Of a stretch of 64,000 nt of DNA, positions 1 through 9,399 are shown in pieces. Where the stretch lies: positions 1-64,000 of the forward strand of contig NZ_CAJYGK010000137.1 of assembly GCF_913773725.1 (NCBI RefSeq), given 5' to 3'. The notes beneath the pieces were generated by a model. The model had not been told where the DNA came from and did no database searches. It worked only from the letters and a program-made list of their open reading frames with translations. Every line of letters starts with the position of its first letter. Position 1 is the first letter of the stretch. This stretch comes from an uncultured Aquabacterium sp. (GTDB lineage: Bacteria > Pseudomonadota > Gammaproteobacteria > Burkholderiales > Burkholderiaceae_C). Made by a program: the position numbers and the translations under genes.

Positions 1-861
1 TGGATCTGTCCCAGCGCGGACGGGCATATCCAGGCCACGGCCCGGGATGCCCGCGGCCGTAAGCAGTACCGGTACCACGCGCGCTGGCGTGATGTGCGGG
101 ACGGGCACAAGTTCGCGCGCATGAAGGCCTTTGGCGAGGCGCTGCCAGCCTTGCGTGAGCGCGTGGACCGCGACCTGGGACGGCCCGAGGCCGAGCCAGG
201 ACGTGCCGCTGTGCTGGCCGCGCTGGTTCGCCTGCTGGACCGGACACGGCTTCGGGTGGGCAATGGCATCTACGCGCGGGACAACCGTTCCTACGGGCTC
301 AGCACGCTGCGACAGCGGCATGCCGAGATCGAGGGCCCTCGGGTCCGCCTGCACTTCCGGGGCAAGTCGGGGGTCTGGCACGATGTGGCGCTGCAGGACA
401 AGCGGGTGGCCCGCGTGCTGCAGCGCTGCCAGGAACTGGCCGGCCAGCGCCTGTTCCAGTACACCGACGCGGTCACGGGCGTGCGGCACGCGATCGACTC
501 GGGCGATGTGAACGATTACATCCGCGATGCCACAGGAGGAGACTTCACGGCCAAGGACTTCCGAACGTGGCACGGCAGCGTTCTGGCGTGGCGCCTGCTT
601 CCGGCGTGTGCGGACGGTGACGCCCCTGTCAAAGCCGTTTCGCAGGCGCTCAAGCAGGTGGCGAGTGCCTTGGGCAACACCGTGGCCGTCTGCCGGAAGG
701 CCTATGTGCATCCGGCCTTGATCACGTGTGCGGAGCAGCGCGTGTGGCCTTGCAGACCGCAGACCGAGTCTGCGTCGGCGTTGTCGGTGAACCTGCCTCC
801 TGTGCACGGTCTCGGTGAGGACGAGCGCGGCCTGCTGGCCTTTCTGGAGGCTCTGGCATAG
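1..861 (+). CDS. DNA topoisomerase IB, 5' end cut off by the window edge
   Basis: Bacterial type IB topoisomerase, which relaxes supercoils by nicking one strand through a 3'-phosphotyrosine link. The frame is already open at base 1 and reads WICPSADGHIQAT, the usual internal start of the catalytic part, so the N-terminus lies outside the window. Catalytic residues are visible: the RGKSG arginine near 358-372, the AKDFRTWHGS block near 550-580, and the nucleophile Tyr in RKAYVHP (codon 703-705). About 286 residues are present. The tyrosine-recombinase fold is shared with integrases, but the motif order is that of TopIB. The stop lies just before a membrane protein gene. Function of the family is established; its stress role here is inference. 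Confidence 0.93.
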   Translation, partial: WICPSADGHIQATARDARGRKQYRYHARWRDVRDGHKFARMKAFGEALPALRERVDRDLGRPEAEPGRAAVLAALVRLLDRTRLRVGNGIYARDNRSYGLSTLRQRHAEIEGPRVRLHFRGKSGVWHDVALQDKRVARVLQRCQELAGQRLFQYTDAVTGVRHAIDSGDVNDYIRDATGGDFTAKDFRTWHGSVLAWRLLPACADGDAPVKAVSQALKQVASALGNTVAVCRKAYVHPALITCAEQRVWPCRPQTESASALSVNLPPVHGLGEDERGLLAFLEALA

Positions 862-922
862 CGCCGTGTGTGCGGAACAGCGTTTGCTGATCGAAGAGAT
901 TCCGTCAACCGGCTCAGCAACC

Positions 923-1549
923 ATGCGTGCACCTGTTCACCCCTCCGATGCCCCGCAGCCCCGCCCGGCTGCCACACTGAACTGGCTCTGGAGCGGGACG
1001 CTGGCCAGCGTCCTGTCCGCCCTTGCGCTCGCCTGGCATGGCCGCCGTCGCCACGGCAGCAGCGTGTCCCTGCTGAACGCGCCCAGCCACTGGCTGCATG
1101 GCGAGCGCGCCTTGCGCGCCAACATGCCGAGTTGGCGCTTCACGTTCTGGGGCCTGTTGATCCATCAGCTCAGCAGCCTGTGGTGGGCAGCGCTGTACGA
1201 GGGGCTCATCCGCTGGGCCAGGCCTGGCGCCGGCCCCGACAGACCGGTGCCCACCGAACCGCCTTCGCCGGTGGCGGCGACTCCGGTCGATGCGGCGCGT
1301 CCGGTGGCGCTGGCCGCGGCCGTCACACTGCTGGCCTGGTTTGTCGACACGCGGGCGGTGCCACCGAAGTTGCGCCCGGGTTTCGAGCGGCGCGCCTCAC
1401 GTGCCGGCATCGCCTGTGTCTACGGTGCGTTCGGCGCGGGCTTGCTCATCGCCGGGTTGAACCGGCGCCACCGGCAAATTCCAGCGTCCGCCGGCAAAAC
1501 GTGCGGACGGGCAGATGTCGCTCCTTCGCCCGGGGCGCCGTCGAACTGA
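923..1549 (+). CDS. Hypothetical integral membrane protein, 208 aa
   Basis: Unrecognised family. The longest open frame begins inside the topoisomerase gene at 815, but the ATG at 923 gives a sensible N-terminus. Hydrophobic stretches are visible at roughly residues 18-35 (WLWSGTLASVLSALALAW), 75-95 (FTFWGLLIHQLSSLWWAALYE), 130-150 and 170-190, so it should span the inner membrane several times. A Pro/Ala-rich loop separates the two halves. No strong ribosome binding site is visible and no copy of the regional 16-base promoter element precedes it, so it may be read from the topoisomerase promoter. Function unknown. Confidence 0.6.
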   Translation: MRAPVHPSDAPQPRPAATLNWLWSGTLASVLSALALAWHGRRRHGSSVSLLNAPSHWLHGERALRANMPSWRFTFWGLLIHQLSSLWWAALYEGLIRWARPGAGPDRPVPTEPPSPVAATPVDAARPVALAAAVTLLAWFVDTRAVPPKLRPGFERRASRAGIACVYGAFGAGLLIAGLNRRHRQIPASAGKTCGRADVAPSPGAPSN

Positions 1550-1569
1550 CCCTGTTGGGGTGAAGGGCC

Positions 1570-1585
1570 CGGCATGGTGCTTGCC
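1570..1585 (+). promoter_or_regulatory. -24/-12-like element before glsB
   Basis: CGGCATGGTGCTTGCC, with GG and GC 10 bases apart, 82 bases before the glsB start codon. One of 16 copies in this region. Resembles the sigma-54 consensus TGGCACG-N4-TTGCW except for the final C. Confidence 0.6.
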
Positions 1586-1666
1586 CATGACGTCCGGGCG
1601 ACCTCGTTGCGAAGCAGTCAAGACGAGGTCATGTGTCCTGTGTATCTCAACAGAAAGGAACGTGTC

Positions 1667-1939
1667 ATGATCAGTTTGATTGTTTGGTTGGTGGTGGGCG
1701 GGATCGTCGGCTGGCTGGCGAGTCTCATCATGAAAACGGATGCCCAGCAGGGGGTGTTGCTCAACATCGTCGTCGGACTTGTGGGGGCTGCCCTGGCAGG
1801 GTGGTTGATCTCGCCGCTGGTCGGGGTTCCGAGCATCAACGACAACTCGTTCAGCCTCGGCTCGATCCTGGTGTCACTGATCGGTGCCGTGATCCTGCTC
1901 GGCATTGTCGGCCTGATCCGCGGCCGGCCTCGGGCGTGA
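1667..1939 (+). CDS. GlsB/YeaQ/YmgE family transglycosylase-associated membrane protein
   Basis: Small, 90-residue hydrophobic protein of the GlsB/YeaQ/YmgE family, commonly stress-induced; the molecular role is not known. Three membrane segments fill the sequence (about 3-20, 30-48 and 60-82), with the family's Gly-rich pattern GGIVGWLASLIMKTDAQ near the start. The ATG at 1667 follows a good ribosome binding site, AGAAAGGA at 1652-1659; the frame is open upstream to 1574 but lacks such a site. The last 66 bases overlap, on the opposite strand, the 3' end of the hybrid kinase gene. A -24/-12-like element lies upstream. Confidence 0.88.
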   Translation: MISLIVWLVVGGIVGWLASLIMKTDAQQGVLLNIVVGLVGAALAGWLISPLVGVPSINDNSFSLGSILVSLIGAVILLGIVGLIRGRPRA

Positions 1940-4900
1940 TGCCATGACAAGCATGCGCTCGATTCGTGCGGCTGTGACAGGCTTGACCAGATGGCGGTCG
2001 AAGCCGGCTGCACGGGAGCGCTTGAGGTCGTCGGCCCGGCCGTAGCCGGAGACGGCCACCAGCCACCCTGCATGCCCGCGGGCGCGCAGGGTGGCCGCCA
2101 CCTCCAACCCGCCCAGCCCGGGCAGGCCGATGTCCACCAGCGCGAGATCCGGCTGGGTGGACAGGATCAGCGCAATGCCGTCCGGCCCGTTCGTGGCCAC
2201 CTGCACGGTGTGCTGGTCCAGTGCCAGCATCGACCTCAGGGCTTCGCCCGCATCGTCGTTGTCTTCGACGATGACCACCCGCAGCGGCGGCAGAGGTCCT
2301 TCGGCCAGGGCCTGCACGGCGGGCTCGGGCGGCTCGCAGGCGGGTAGCCGAACCGTGAAGGTGGCGCCCTGTCCGGGGCCATCGCTGTGCACGGCGACCT
2401 GGCCGCCATGGTGCTCGACCAGCCGCTTCACGAGCGTCAGCCCGATGCCCAGCCCACCCTGCTGGCGATCCAGCGTGCGTTCACCTTGGACGAACAGGTC
2501 GAAGACCCTGGACTGCAGAGCCGGGCTCAGGCCTGCCCCCGTGTCCTGCACCGTGGCCACCGCCTCCGGGCCGGAAGCCCCTTCGCCGGGGCCCACGGTG
2601 AGTGTGATGTGGCCCCCGGGAGGGGTGTACTTCAGTGCGTTCACCAGCAGGTTGGTGAAGATCTGCTCCATGCGGCTCGGGTCGGCTTCGACCCAGACGG
2701 GCTGGAGGTGGGCCTTGACCGTGTGCTGTGCCAGTTGTCCCGCCAGGTCGAGGGTGTGCCGCACGCGGTCGGCCACGAGGTCCAGCCGGATGGCGGTGTT
2801 GTCCTCTTCGTGCTGGCCTGCCAGCACGCTGGCCACGTCGAGCAGGTCATCCATCAGACGGCCGAGGTGCGCTGCCTGGCGCGCGATGATCTGACGGGCG
2901 CGCTTGGCCAGATCCTCCTGTGTGCCGGCCCGGTTCAATACTTCGCAGCCGGCTGCGATCGCCCCCAGCGGATTGCGGAGTTCATGGCCCAGCATGGCCA
3001 GGAACTCGTCCTTGTTCCGGTTGGCTTCTTCGGCCTGTTGCCGCGCGGCCGTCTCACGCGCCACCAGCGCCAGGCGAGCGGCTTCGATGGCCTTCTGGGT
3101 GGTGATGTCGACCACCACGCCGCTGACCTGCTCGGGCCGGCCTCGCGCATCCCAGGTGAAACGCAATCGTGTGCCGAGCCAGCGGACCTCTCCGTCCGCG
3201 CCCTTGTGCCTGAACTCGAGCATGTGGGCGTTGGTCCGGCCAGCGGCCGCAGCGCGCAGGGCCTGCACCACCCGGTTGCGGTCTTCGGGCAGAACCCGAC
3301 GCAGGCATCGCCGAGCCGAACCGCGCAGCTCCGACAGCGGCAGATCGAGCAGCCGCGAGAAGCCCGTGCTCCAGTGCACCAGCGCATGACGCCGGCTGTG
3401 CTGGAAAAAGCCGACGTGACCGGCCGCCTGGGCCAGTTCCACCAGTTGCTGGTTGGCACGCAGGCCCTTCTCCGCTGCGGCCAGCGAGGCCTCGTCCTGC
3501 TGCCGGGCCGTGATGTCGGTGAAGCTGGCAATCGCACCCCGAGGGGCGCCGCGGCCATCGAACAGCGGAACGGCATGGGCGATCACCTTGCGCACGGCCC
3601 CGTCCGGCGCCTGGATGGTGAGCTCCACGTCTTTCTGGGTCCACCCTGTCCGCGCCGCCTTCTGAAGGGGCAGGGCGTCGGCCGGGACCACCATGCCTTG
3701 CTGGTACATCGGGCAGTCCGGCCAGCCGCTGCGCTCCGCCTGGGCGATGTCCGGGGTCTGCTCGGCATCTTCGCCCAACATGCGCGTGAGGGCGGGGTTG
3801 CGCAGCACATGCCCGCAATCGCGTTCCTGCGTCATGGCCAGCCCGATCGGACTGCTCCGGAACAGGGTCTCGAACTCGGCGGCCTGGCGCTGCAGGCGCT
3901 CGTGGGCGATGTCGCGCCGGGCTTCTTCTCTCTGCAGGGCCTGTTCCAGCATCTGCAGCTCGCGCACGGTGCTGGGTTCGCCACGCCGTTGGGGCCCGTG
4001 CAGGGCCAGGGCCCGCAACGGACCGGTCACACGGCTGGCAACCCCCATGGCGAGCAGCATGCCGCCCGCCAGCGACGCGAGGCCCATCAGCAAGGCCGTG
4101 GTGACCGAAGCGCGGTGGGCCCGGTCCATCGGCTCGGCGGGTTCGCCGATCACGACGCCCCATTGCCCGGGATCGATGCGTTGCCATGCGCCATAGGCCT
4201 CGCCGCCTTCCAGGATGCCGATCCGGCCGGTTCCCGAGGGGCCGTCATTCAGACGGACGCGCGTGAGTGCGGGCAAAGGTTGGGCGACCACCGCCTCGCC
4301 GCCACGGTTGCGCGCCACCAGTCGCAGGTCGCCATCGAAGATCGACATGAAGGCGCTTTGCGGCAAGCCCGATGTGCCGATCAGGCTCATCCAACTGGAG
4401 GGGGGAATCCACGCGCCCAGGGCGTAGGCGAGTTTGCCCTGCACGTGCACCGGCACCAGCACCCCGGTGGCGAGACGGCCATCCGGCCCCGTCGTGAGGT
4501 TGGTCACCACGGGCCGGGCGGTCTGGCGCAATCTCGTCAACGCAGCGGGGTCGCTGAGCCGGCCCAGCGGTCGTCCCGCCGGTTGCTGGGTGTTGAAGAC
4601 GATCTGTCCGTCCAGTTCGGACAGGAAGACGCTGCCCCAGCTTTGACGCGGCGAGGGCAGCGCAGCCAGTGATGTGAACACCCCTGCGAGGTCCCCCTGC
4701 TGCAACTGGTCCGTCATGGCCAGCACCTGCAAGGCCTCTGCCGACGAGGCCAGTTCACGGTCCACCGTCATGGCGAACGCCCGGACTGCCCGAGCGAGGT
4801 CGGCATCGAGCTGCGCTCTGCTTTCCCGGGCCTGCTCCGAGATCAGCCAGGCGGCCAGCAAGGTCATGGGCACGGTGGCCAGAAGGGTCACGGCCAGCAG

Positions 4901-4975
4901 GTGAGCCCTCAAGGACGCTGTGGACCAGCGCAGCCGGGACCACGCATCACCTTTGAAAAACACGCTCAACCTCAT
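1874..4975 (-). CDS. Membrane hybrid sensor histidine kinase with PAS domains and C-terminal receiver
   Basis: A 1033-residue sensor kinase. Order: membrane helix near residues 25-45, periplasmic Cache-like sensor region to about 280, second membrane helix, two PAS regions (first near SSPIGLAMTQ), HisKA with phosphoacceptor His664 in MLGHELRNPL, HATPase_c with the GLGIGLTLVKRL block, and a receiver domain over the last 125 residues (acceptor Asp in ALVDIGLPGL). The start at 4975 (MRLSVFFKG) is chosen because the 31 codons upstream are not signal-like. It is a paralogue of the kinase at 11043-14054. No DNA-binding partner is adjacent, so the output is unknown. The C-terminal tail overlaps glsB antisense. 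Confidence 0.9.
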   Translation of the reverse strand: MRLSVFFKGDAWSRLRWSTASLRAHLLAVTLLATVPMTLLAAWLISEQARESRAQLDADLARAVRAFAMTVDRELASSAEALQVLAMTDQLQQGDLAGVFTSLAALPSPRQSWGSVFLSELDGQIVFNTQQPAGRPLGRLSDPAALTRLRQTARPVVTNLTTGPDGRLATGVLVPVHVQGKLAYALGAWIPPSSWMSLIGTSGLPQSAFMSIFDGDLRLVARNRGGEAVVAQPLPALTRVRLNDGPSGTGRIGILEGGEAYGAWQRIDPGQWGVVIGEPAEPMDRAHRASVTTALLMGLASLAGGMLLAMGVASRVTGPLRALALHGPQRRGEPSTVRELQMLEQALQREEARRDIAHERLQRQAAEFETLFRSSPIGLAMTQERDCGHVLRNPALTRMLGEDAEQTPDIAQAERSGWPDCPMYQQGMVVPADALPLQKAARTGWTQKDVELTIQAPDGAVRKVIAHAVPLFDGRGAPRGAIASFTDITARQQDEASLAAAEKGLRANQQLVELAQAAGHVGFFQHSRRHALVHWSTGFSRLLDLPLSELRGSARRCLRRVLPEDRNRVVQALRAAAAGRTNAHMLEFRHKGADGEVRWLGTRLRFTWDARGRPEQVSGVVVDITTQKAIEAARLALVARETAARQQAEEANRNKDEFLAMLGHELRNPLGAIAAGCEVLNRAGTQEDLAKRARQIIARQAAHLGRLMDDLLDVASVLAGQHEEDNTAIRLDLVADRVRHTLDLAGQLAQHTVKAHLQPVWVEADPSRMEQIFTNLLVNALKYTPPGGHITLTVGPGEGASGPEAVATVQDTGAGLSPALQSRVFDLFVQGERTLDRQQGGLGIGLTLVKRLVEHHGGQVAVHSDGPGQGATFTVRLPACEPPEPAVQALAEGPLPPLRVVIVEDNDDAGEALRSMLALDQHTVQVATNGPDGIALILSTQPDLALVDIGLPGLGGLEVAATLRARGHAGWLVAVSGYGRADDLKRSRAAGFDRHLVKPVTAARIERMLVMASRPRPAADQADNAEQDHGTDQ

Positions 4976-5082
4976 GACTGCGCCGCATCGACGAATCCAA
5001 CAGGGTACTGCGCCGGGGCCGTCCGTCAAGTCCTCATGCAGGCGGCGGCACCCAGCATGGTGGCTCAATCGGCGCAGGCCAC

Positions 5083-5895
5083 TCAGGTGGCCTTCACACC
5101 CAGCTTGCGTGCAATGTCCTGTGCCATGGACAGATGATGCCGCAGTGTCGGCAGCGTGGTCTGTACGAACTCCTTCATGCTGCTGTCGGTCAGCTGGCCC
5201 TCGGCCTTCTGGAACAGATCGATGTCCTTCTGATGATCCTGAAGGCCGACTTGCCGGATGAACTGACGGTCGAACTCCTGACCCTTTGCCTTGCCCAGAC
5301 GCTCGATGACCTGGCGCTTGGCGGGAGGCACGGCATTGGGCAGCGTCATGCGGGTGCCGACCAGCTGCGCCAGACGGTTGTTGGCACTGCCATGGTCGTC
5401 CACCAGTGTGGTGGCCATTGCCTTGACATCGGGGTGCTCGGCTTTCTCCACGGCCATTTGGGCCACGGCCACTTCATACAAGCCCGCTTCCGTCGCGGCC
5501 CGCGCAAACGCCTGGTCCTGTGCGCTCAGGGGCGCCTGGCTGCTGGCCCCCGGTGTCACGGTGCTGGCGCCTGGTGCTGCGCCGGGAGCGGCGCCCGGCG
5601 CGGTGCCGGTGTCGCCGCCCATGCCCGAGCCCGTGTTGCCCGTCGTGCCGGTCGACCCGGTGGTGTCGCCCGAACCGGTGGCGCCCGCGGTGCCGCCGGC
5701 ATTGTCCGTGCCGCTGCCGGACATGGCCCCGGGGGTCGTGCCCATCGTGCCGGCCGTTCCGGAGTCCGGTGCACTGGCCGGGCTCATGTCGCCCGTGGTC
5801 GGGGCATTGTCGCGGCGGTTGCAGGCGCCGAGCAGGGCCGAGGCCGTCAAGAGGCAGGCGAGCAGGCCGGTGAGGCGAAAGGTCCTGTGCATCAT
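5083..5895 (-). CDS. DUF4142 lipoprotein with Gly/Thr-rich linker
   Basis: 270 residues, predicted outer-membrane or periplasmic lipoprotein. A signal peptide ends in the lipobox LLGAC (residues about 17-21). Then comes a low-complexity segment of about 90 residues rich in Gly, Thr, Ala and Ser, and a C-terminal DUF4142 domain (about 115-265), a ferritin-like helical fold with FARAATEAGLYEVAVAQMA and DDHGSANNRL. Two adjacent ATGs (5895, 5892) follow AAGGAG on the minus strand, and either could serve. The function of DUF4142 is unknown; family members are frequent in stress regions. A -24/-12-like element lies 73 bases upstream. Confidence 0.88.
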   Translation of the reverse strand: MMHRTFRLTGLLACLLTASALLGACNRRDNAPTTGDMSPASAPDSGTAGTMGTTPGAMSGSGTDNAGGTAGATGSGDTTGSTGTTGNTGSGMGGDTGTAPGAAPGAAPGASTVTPGASSQAPLSAQDQAFARAATEAGLYEVAVAQMAVEKAEHPDVKAMATTLVDDHGSANNRLAQLVGTRMTLPNAVPPAKRQVIERLGKAKGQEFDRQFIRQVGLQDHQKDIDLFQKAEGQLTDSSMKEFVQTTLPTLRHHLSMAQDIARKLGVKAT

Positions 5896-5967
5896 GTTCG
5901 CTCCTTGCGTGAAGGGTGGATAAGGGGGCGAGCGGACCGGCGCGCTGGCCGGTGCCCTGTGGGAACG

Positions 5968-5983
5968 GGCAATCCCCGTACCG
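5968..5983 (-). promoter_or_regulatory. -24/-12-like element before the DUF4142 gene
   Basis: Minus-strand CGGTACGGGGATTGCC. GG and GC are 10 bases apart; the -24 half is weaker (GGTAC). It is 73 bases before the start codon. Confidence 0.5.
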
Positions 5984-5998
5984 CCCGCGCGCATCGGG

Positions 5999-7384
5999 TC
6001 AGACCATGTTCTCGGCCCGCACCCTTTCGTCGAACAAGACCATGTCGACGCCCAGTGCGCCGGCGGCTTCGCGCAGCGTGAGCCCGTGTTCATGCGCGTG
6101 CAGGGCCACGGCCGCCGCCCGGTCGTAGCCGATGTGGGGTGCCAGCGCGGTCACGAGCATCAATGTGCGCTCACGCAGTTCGGCGATCCGTGCCGCATTG
6201 GCTTCCAGGCCCCGTACGCAATGCGCTTCGAAGCTCGTGCATACGTCGGCCAGCAGCCGGATGCTCTGGAGCACGCTGTGAGCCAGAAGCGGCTTGAACG
6301 TGTTGAGCTCCAGGTTGCCGCCGGCTCCGGCCAGTCCCACCACGGTGTCATTGCCCAGCACCTGGACGCACACCATGAGCAGCGCTTCGCACTGGCTGGG
6401 ATTGACCTTGCCCGGCATGATGGAGCTGCCGGGCTCGTTGGCGGGCAGGACCAGCTCGCCGAGCCCGCAGCGTGGTCCTGAGGCCAGCCACCGCAGGTCG
6501 TTGGCGAGCTTGGTCAAGGCGACGGCCAGCACCTTCAGGGCGCCATGCAGCGCCACGAGCGCATCGTGTGCCGCAATGGCTGCGAACCGGTTTGCTGCGG
6601 GGCTGAAGGGCAGGCCGGTCTCCTCGGCGAGGGCCTGGGCCACGCCCTCACCGAAGCCGGGTGGCGCATTGAGCCCGGTTCCCACGGCTGTGCCGCCGAT
6701 GGCCAGTGCCTGGACCGCGGGCAAGGCCTGGACGATGGCCTGCTCGGCATGGGCCAGTTGTGCTTCATAGCCCGACAACTCCTGCCCCAGGGTGAGCGGC
6801 ACGGCGTCCTGCAGATGGGTCCGCCCGATCTTCACGAGGTGGCCGAAGCGGCCGGCTTGAACATGCAGGCTGCCGCGCAAGGCGGACAGCGCTGGCAGCA
6901 GACGCTGGTGCACCGCGAGCGCGCTCGCGACGTGCATGGCAGTCGGAAAGACGTCGTTGGACGATTGGCTCCGGTTGACGTGGTCGTTCGGGTGAATGAA
7001 GGCGCTGCCGTCCTCTTGAGCGGCCCACAGGGCCTGCGCGCGATGGGCCAGGACCTCGTTCATGTTCATGTTGCTCTGCGTGCCTGATCCGGATTGCCAG
7101 ATCCGCAGCGGAAAGGCCTGCTCATGCTGTCCGTCGAGCACTTCGGTGGCAGCGGCCATGATGGCCGTGGCGATGGGCTCGGGCACGGTGCCCATCGCCG
7201 CATTGGTTCTGGCGCAGGCCCGTTTGACGCGGGCCAGAGCGAGGATCAACTCCCGCGGCAGGGTCTCGGTGGAGATGTCGAAATGCCGCAGCGCGCGCTG
7301 GGTCTGCGCGCCCCACGGCGCTTCGACGGGGACGGCCACGTCGCCCAGGGCGTCATGTTCGATGCGCGTATCCAGATGGGTCAT
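5999..7384 (-). CDS. fumC: Class II fumarate hydratase
   Basis: 461-residue fumarase C, the iron-free, oxidant-resistant enzyme that interconverts fumarate and malate. The superfamily signature [11 protein letters not shown] is intact, as are [14 protein letters not shown] and [16 protein letters not shown], all substrate-site blocks. Length matches the family. The start codon overlaps the stop of the DUF2334 gene by 4 bases (ATGA), so fumC is the last gene of the GT4-DUF2334-fumC operon and is read from the -24/-12-like element at 9291-9306. That placement fits a stress-condition fumarase, since FumC replaces Fe-S fumarases under oxidative stress in other bacteria (known); its use here is inferred. 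Confidence 0.97.
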   Translation of the reverse strand: MTHLDTRIEHDALGDVAVPVEAPWGAQTQRALRHFDISTETLPRELILALARVKRACARTNAAMGTVPEPIATAIMAAATEVLDGQHEQAFPLRIWQSGSGTQSNMNMNEVLAHRAQALWAAQEDGSAFIHPNDHVNRSQSSNDVFPTAMHVASALAVHQRLLPALSALRGSLHVQAGRFGHLVKIGRTHLQDAVPLTLGQELSGYEAQLAHAEQAIVQALPAVQALAIGGTAVGTGLNAPPGFGEGVAQALAEETGLPFSPAANRFAAIAAHDALVALHGALKVLAVALTKLANDLRWLASGPRCGLGELVLPANEPGSSIMPGKVNPSQCEALLMVCVQVLGNDTVVGLAGAGGNLELNTFKPLLAHSVLQSIRLLADVCTSFEAHCVRGLEANAARIAELRERTLMLVTALAPHIGYDRAAAVALHAHEHGLTLREAAGALGVDMVLFDERVRAENMV

Positions 7385-8163
7385 GGTGCAGCAACCTGTG
7401 GGTGCAGCAGTGGCCCGCGCAGCGCGCGCACGGCCTCCGCCAGGGGAAGGGCATCGCGCTCGTCGAGCAGGGCGCGAAGGCGTTCACGCCAGCATCGGTG
7501 GATGAGCGTATGGTCGGCATCGTGGGGATGCAGCTCGAACCGCACCAGCGGTTGGGCGTGCCAGCGTGCGGCCACCCAGGCGTTGCGGGGCAGGGAAACG
7601 GCGCGTCGCCAGGCAGAGCGTGTGCTGAACGCCATGCACGCGCTCCGGTAGCGCTCTGCGGCGGGCAGGCTGTAAACGGATCTCAGCGTGGCCGTGTAGT
7701 CCAGGGGCAGCTGCTGCAAGGCTTGCCAGGTGCCCCGGCTCATCAGCCAGGCCGGCGCGACAAAGCCGTACAGGGGCCAGCCACGGCGGCTGAACCAGCG
7801 GCGGCCGGCCTCCAGCCTGCGCAGTGCCTCGTCCTGAGGCAGAGCAGAAAACTCGCCTTCGCCGTCGGTGTACCAGCGCCGCTTGACATGATCCATCCAA
7901 CCTGATGGCTCGCCGTCGTCCAGATGGCTGTAGCCGTGCAAGGCGAGTTCGTGCCCCTGCCGGTGGAAGTCGTGCAAGGTCTGCTCGAAGTGACGGTTGG
8001 ACGGACGAAGGTGGTAGCGCGGCACCACGAGCAGCGTCAGGCGCACGTCCGCCACTTCCTGCACGGCGTCGATGACCCGCTGGCAGGCCGACAGGGTGAA
8101 GGGCGCCACGTCGTGGACCGTGACGCTCAACATGGGCCGAGGGGGCAGGGATGGGTGGGTCAT
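7381..8163 (-). CDS. DUF2334 polysaccharide-deacetylase-like protein
   Basis: 260 residues, with the NodB-type carbohydrate esterase fold of DUF2334. The first metal-site block is VHDVAP near residue 17 and the second HGYSH near residue 96; [11 protein letters not shown] near residue 150 and the late [10 protein letters not shown] histidines complete the usual pattern. No signal peptide is seen, so it is probably cytoplasmic. It sits between a GT4 glycosyltransferase (4-base gap) and fumC (4-base overlap), suggesting action on the same glycan or glycolipid as the GT4. The substrate is unknown. Confidence 0.85.
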   Translation of the reverse strand: MTHPSLPPRPMLSVTVHDVAPFTLSACQRVIDAVQEVADVRLTLLVVPRYHLRPSNRHFEQTLHDFHRQGHELALHGYSHLDDGEPSGWMDHVKRRWYTDGEGEFSALPQDEALRRLEAGRRWFSRRGWPLYGFVAPAWLMSRGTWQALQQLPLDYTATLRSVYSLPAAERYRSACMAFSTRSAWRRAVSLPRNAWVAARWHAQPLVRFELHPHDADHTLIHRCWRERLRALLDERDALPLAEAVRALRGPLLHPQVAAP

Positions 8164-8167
8164 GGGA

Positions 8168-9250
8168 TCACATCAGCCTCTGGTAGTGGTGCATCAGACC
8201 CTGCATGGCAGCAGACCAGTCGTGCTGCAGCGCACACTGGCGGGCCGCGAGGCCGAGGCGGGGCTGGTCGTCGCGCAGGCAGGCCTCGATGGCTTCGGCG
8301 AAGTCGGTGGCCGTGCCTCGCTCCACGCGCAGTCCTGCCCCGCCGTCCACGAGTTCGGCCAGACCGGCCCGGTTGCGCACTACAACGGGACAGCCGCAGG
8401 CCATGGCCTCCAGTGCGGCCAGGCCGAAGGTCTCCTGGTCACCGGCATGGACGAACAGATCGGCGCTGGCCAGGATGCGTGCCAGTCCTTCAGGCCGGTG
8501 TTCGTGCGGCAACAGGCGCACCTGCCTGCCTCGGGGAGGGCAAGGCCCGGCGCCCACGGCGACCAGAATGTGATCAGGACCCAGGCGTTCGGCCGCGGCA
8601 GCCAGAACGTGGAGGTTCTTCTCGGGGGCGAAACGCCCGGCATAGACCAGGATCCGGTGCGCGTCCGACAGACCGAGCTCGCGGCGCCAGGCCGGATCGC
8701 GTCGTGCTGGATGGAACAGGCCGGTGTCCACCCCCAGACCCTGGTGCACCACGCGCTGGAGCCCGGCGTCGCACAGCGCGCGGTACATCGCCTGGCTGGG
8801 CGCGAAGACCAGGTCGAACTGCCGGTAAAGGTGACGCAGATACCAGCGCGCGGCCGCAGCGCCCGCGGCGCCCGTCCAGCGCTGCACGAGGGTCGGCAGG
8901 TCGCTGTGGCAAAAACTGACGACCGGAATGCCGAGCCGCTGGCCGGCGTCCAGCGCGGCCCACGCCAGTCGGTAAGGATCACCGGCTTCGATCAGATCAG
9001 GGGAGCGGGATGCCAGCTTGCGCGCGGCCGCCTGGCGATTCAGCGGGGCACGGTAGCCCCCCGAGCCCGGCAGGGGGACCCCGTCCAGCGGCAGGGTGTC
9101 CGGACCATCCTGCGCCCCCACACCGGGTGCAGCCACGCTGTGACGCCACCCCGAACAGGCACGCAGCCAGGCGCGCTTGGCCTGGATGTAGCGTCGGACC
9201 CCGCCCCCGGTGGCGCTCCAGAACATCGTGACATCGAGCAGGTGGGGCAT
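8168..9250 (-). CDS. GT4-family glycosyltransferase
   Basis: 360 residues, GT-B fold retaining glycosyltransferase. N-terminal acceptor domain with the Gly-rich loop SATGGGVRRYI near residue 14; C-terminal donor domain with YAGRFAPEKNLHVL and the EX7E motif in QETFGLAALEAMACG. Related GT4 enzymes build mannosyl or glucosyl lipids and capsules; donor and acceptor cannot be told from sequence. Start set at 9250 (MPHLLDVTMFW), because the 24 upstream codons are Arg-rich and run through the promoter region. First gene of a three-gene operon with DUF2334 and fumC. Confidence 0.88.
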   Translation of the reverse strand: MPHLLDVTMFWSATGGGVRRYIQAKRAWLRACSGWRHSVAAPGVGAQDGPDTLPLDGVPLPGSGGYRAPLNRQAAARKLASRSPDLIEAGDPYRLAWAALDAGQRLGIPVVSFCHSDLPTLVQRWTGAAGAAAARWYLRHLYRQFDLVFAPSQAMYRALCDAGLQRVVHQGLGVDTGLFHPARRDPAWRRELGLSDAHRILVYAGRFAPEKNLHVLAAAAERLGPDHILVAVGAGPCPPRGRQVRLLPHEHRPEGLARILASADLFVHAGDQETFGLAALEAMACGCPVVVRNRAGLAELVDGGAGLRVERGTATDFAEAIEACLRDDQPRLGLAARQCALQHDWSAAMQGLMHHYQRLM

Positions 9251-9290
9251 GACGTGGGACACAGCAAGCCAAAGGGCGATCCTCCGCCTT

Positions 9291-9306
9291 GGCAAATGAC
9301 GTGCCC
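9291..9306 (-). promoter_or_regulatory. -24/-12-like element before the GT4-DUF2334-fumC operon
   Basis: Minus-strand GGGCACGTCATTTGCC, 41 bases before the GT4 start. It is divergent from the element at 9315-9330. Confidence 0.65.
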
Positions 9307-9314
9307 GGCACCCC

Positions 9315-9330
9315 GGGCACACCGCCTGCC
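9315..9330 (+). promoter_or_regulatory. -24/-12-like element before the DUF2383 gene
   Basis: GGGCACACCGCCTGCC. GG and GC are 10 bases apart; the -12 half is CTGCC rather than TTGCC. It is 70 bases before the start codon. Confidence 0.55.
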
Positions 9331-9399
9331 AACACCACGGATGCGGCGCACAGCCGGAAACGGCGCGCCTGTCTTCAACTTCATCATCAGGAGCACATC

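Noticed and set aside
1-861. Possible phage or island integrase at the left edge
   Set aside because: The catalytic tyrosine context (RKAYVHP) and RGKSG motif are those of topoisomerase IB, and no attachment site or other mobile gene is present.
2387-4672. Long open frame on the plus strand opposite the first hybrid kinase
   Set aside because: It has no domain, and the minus-strand frame carries a full histidine kinase. Long antisense frames are common in high-GC DNA.
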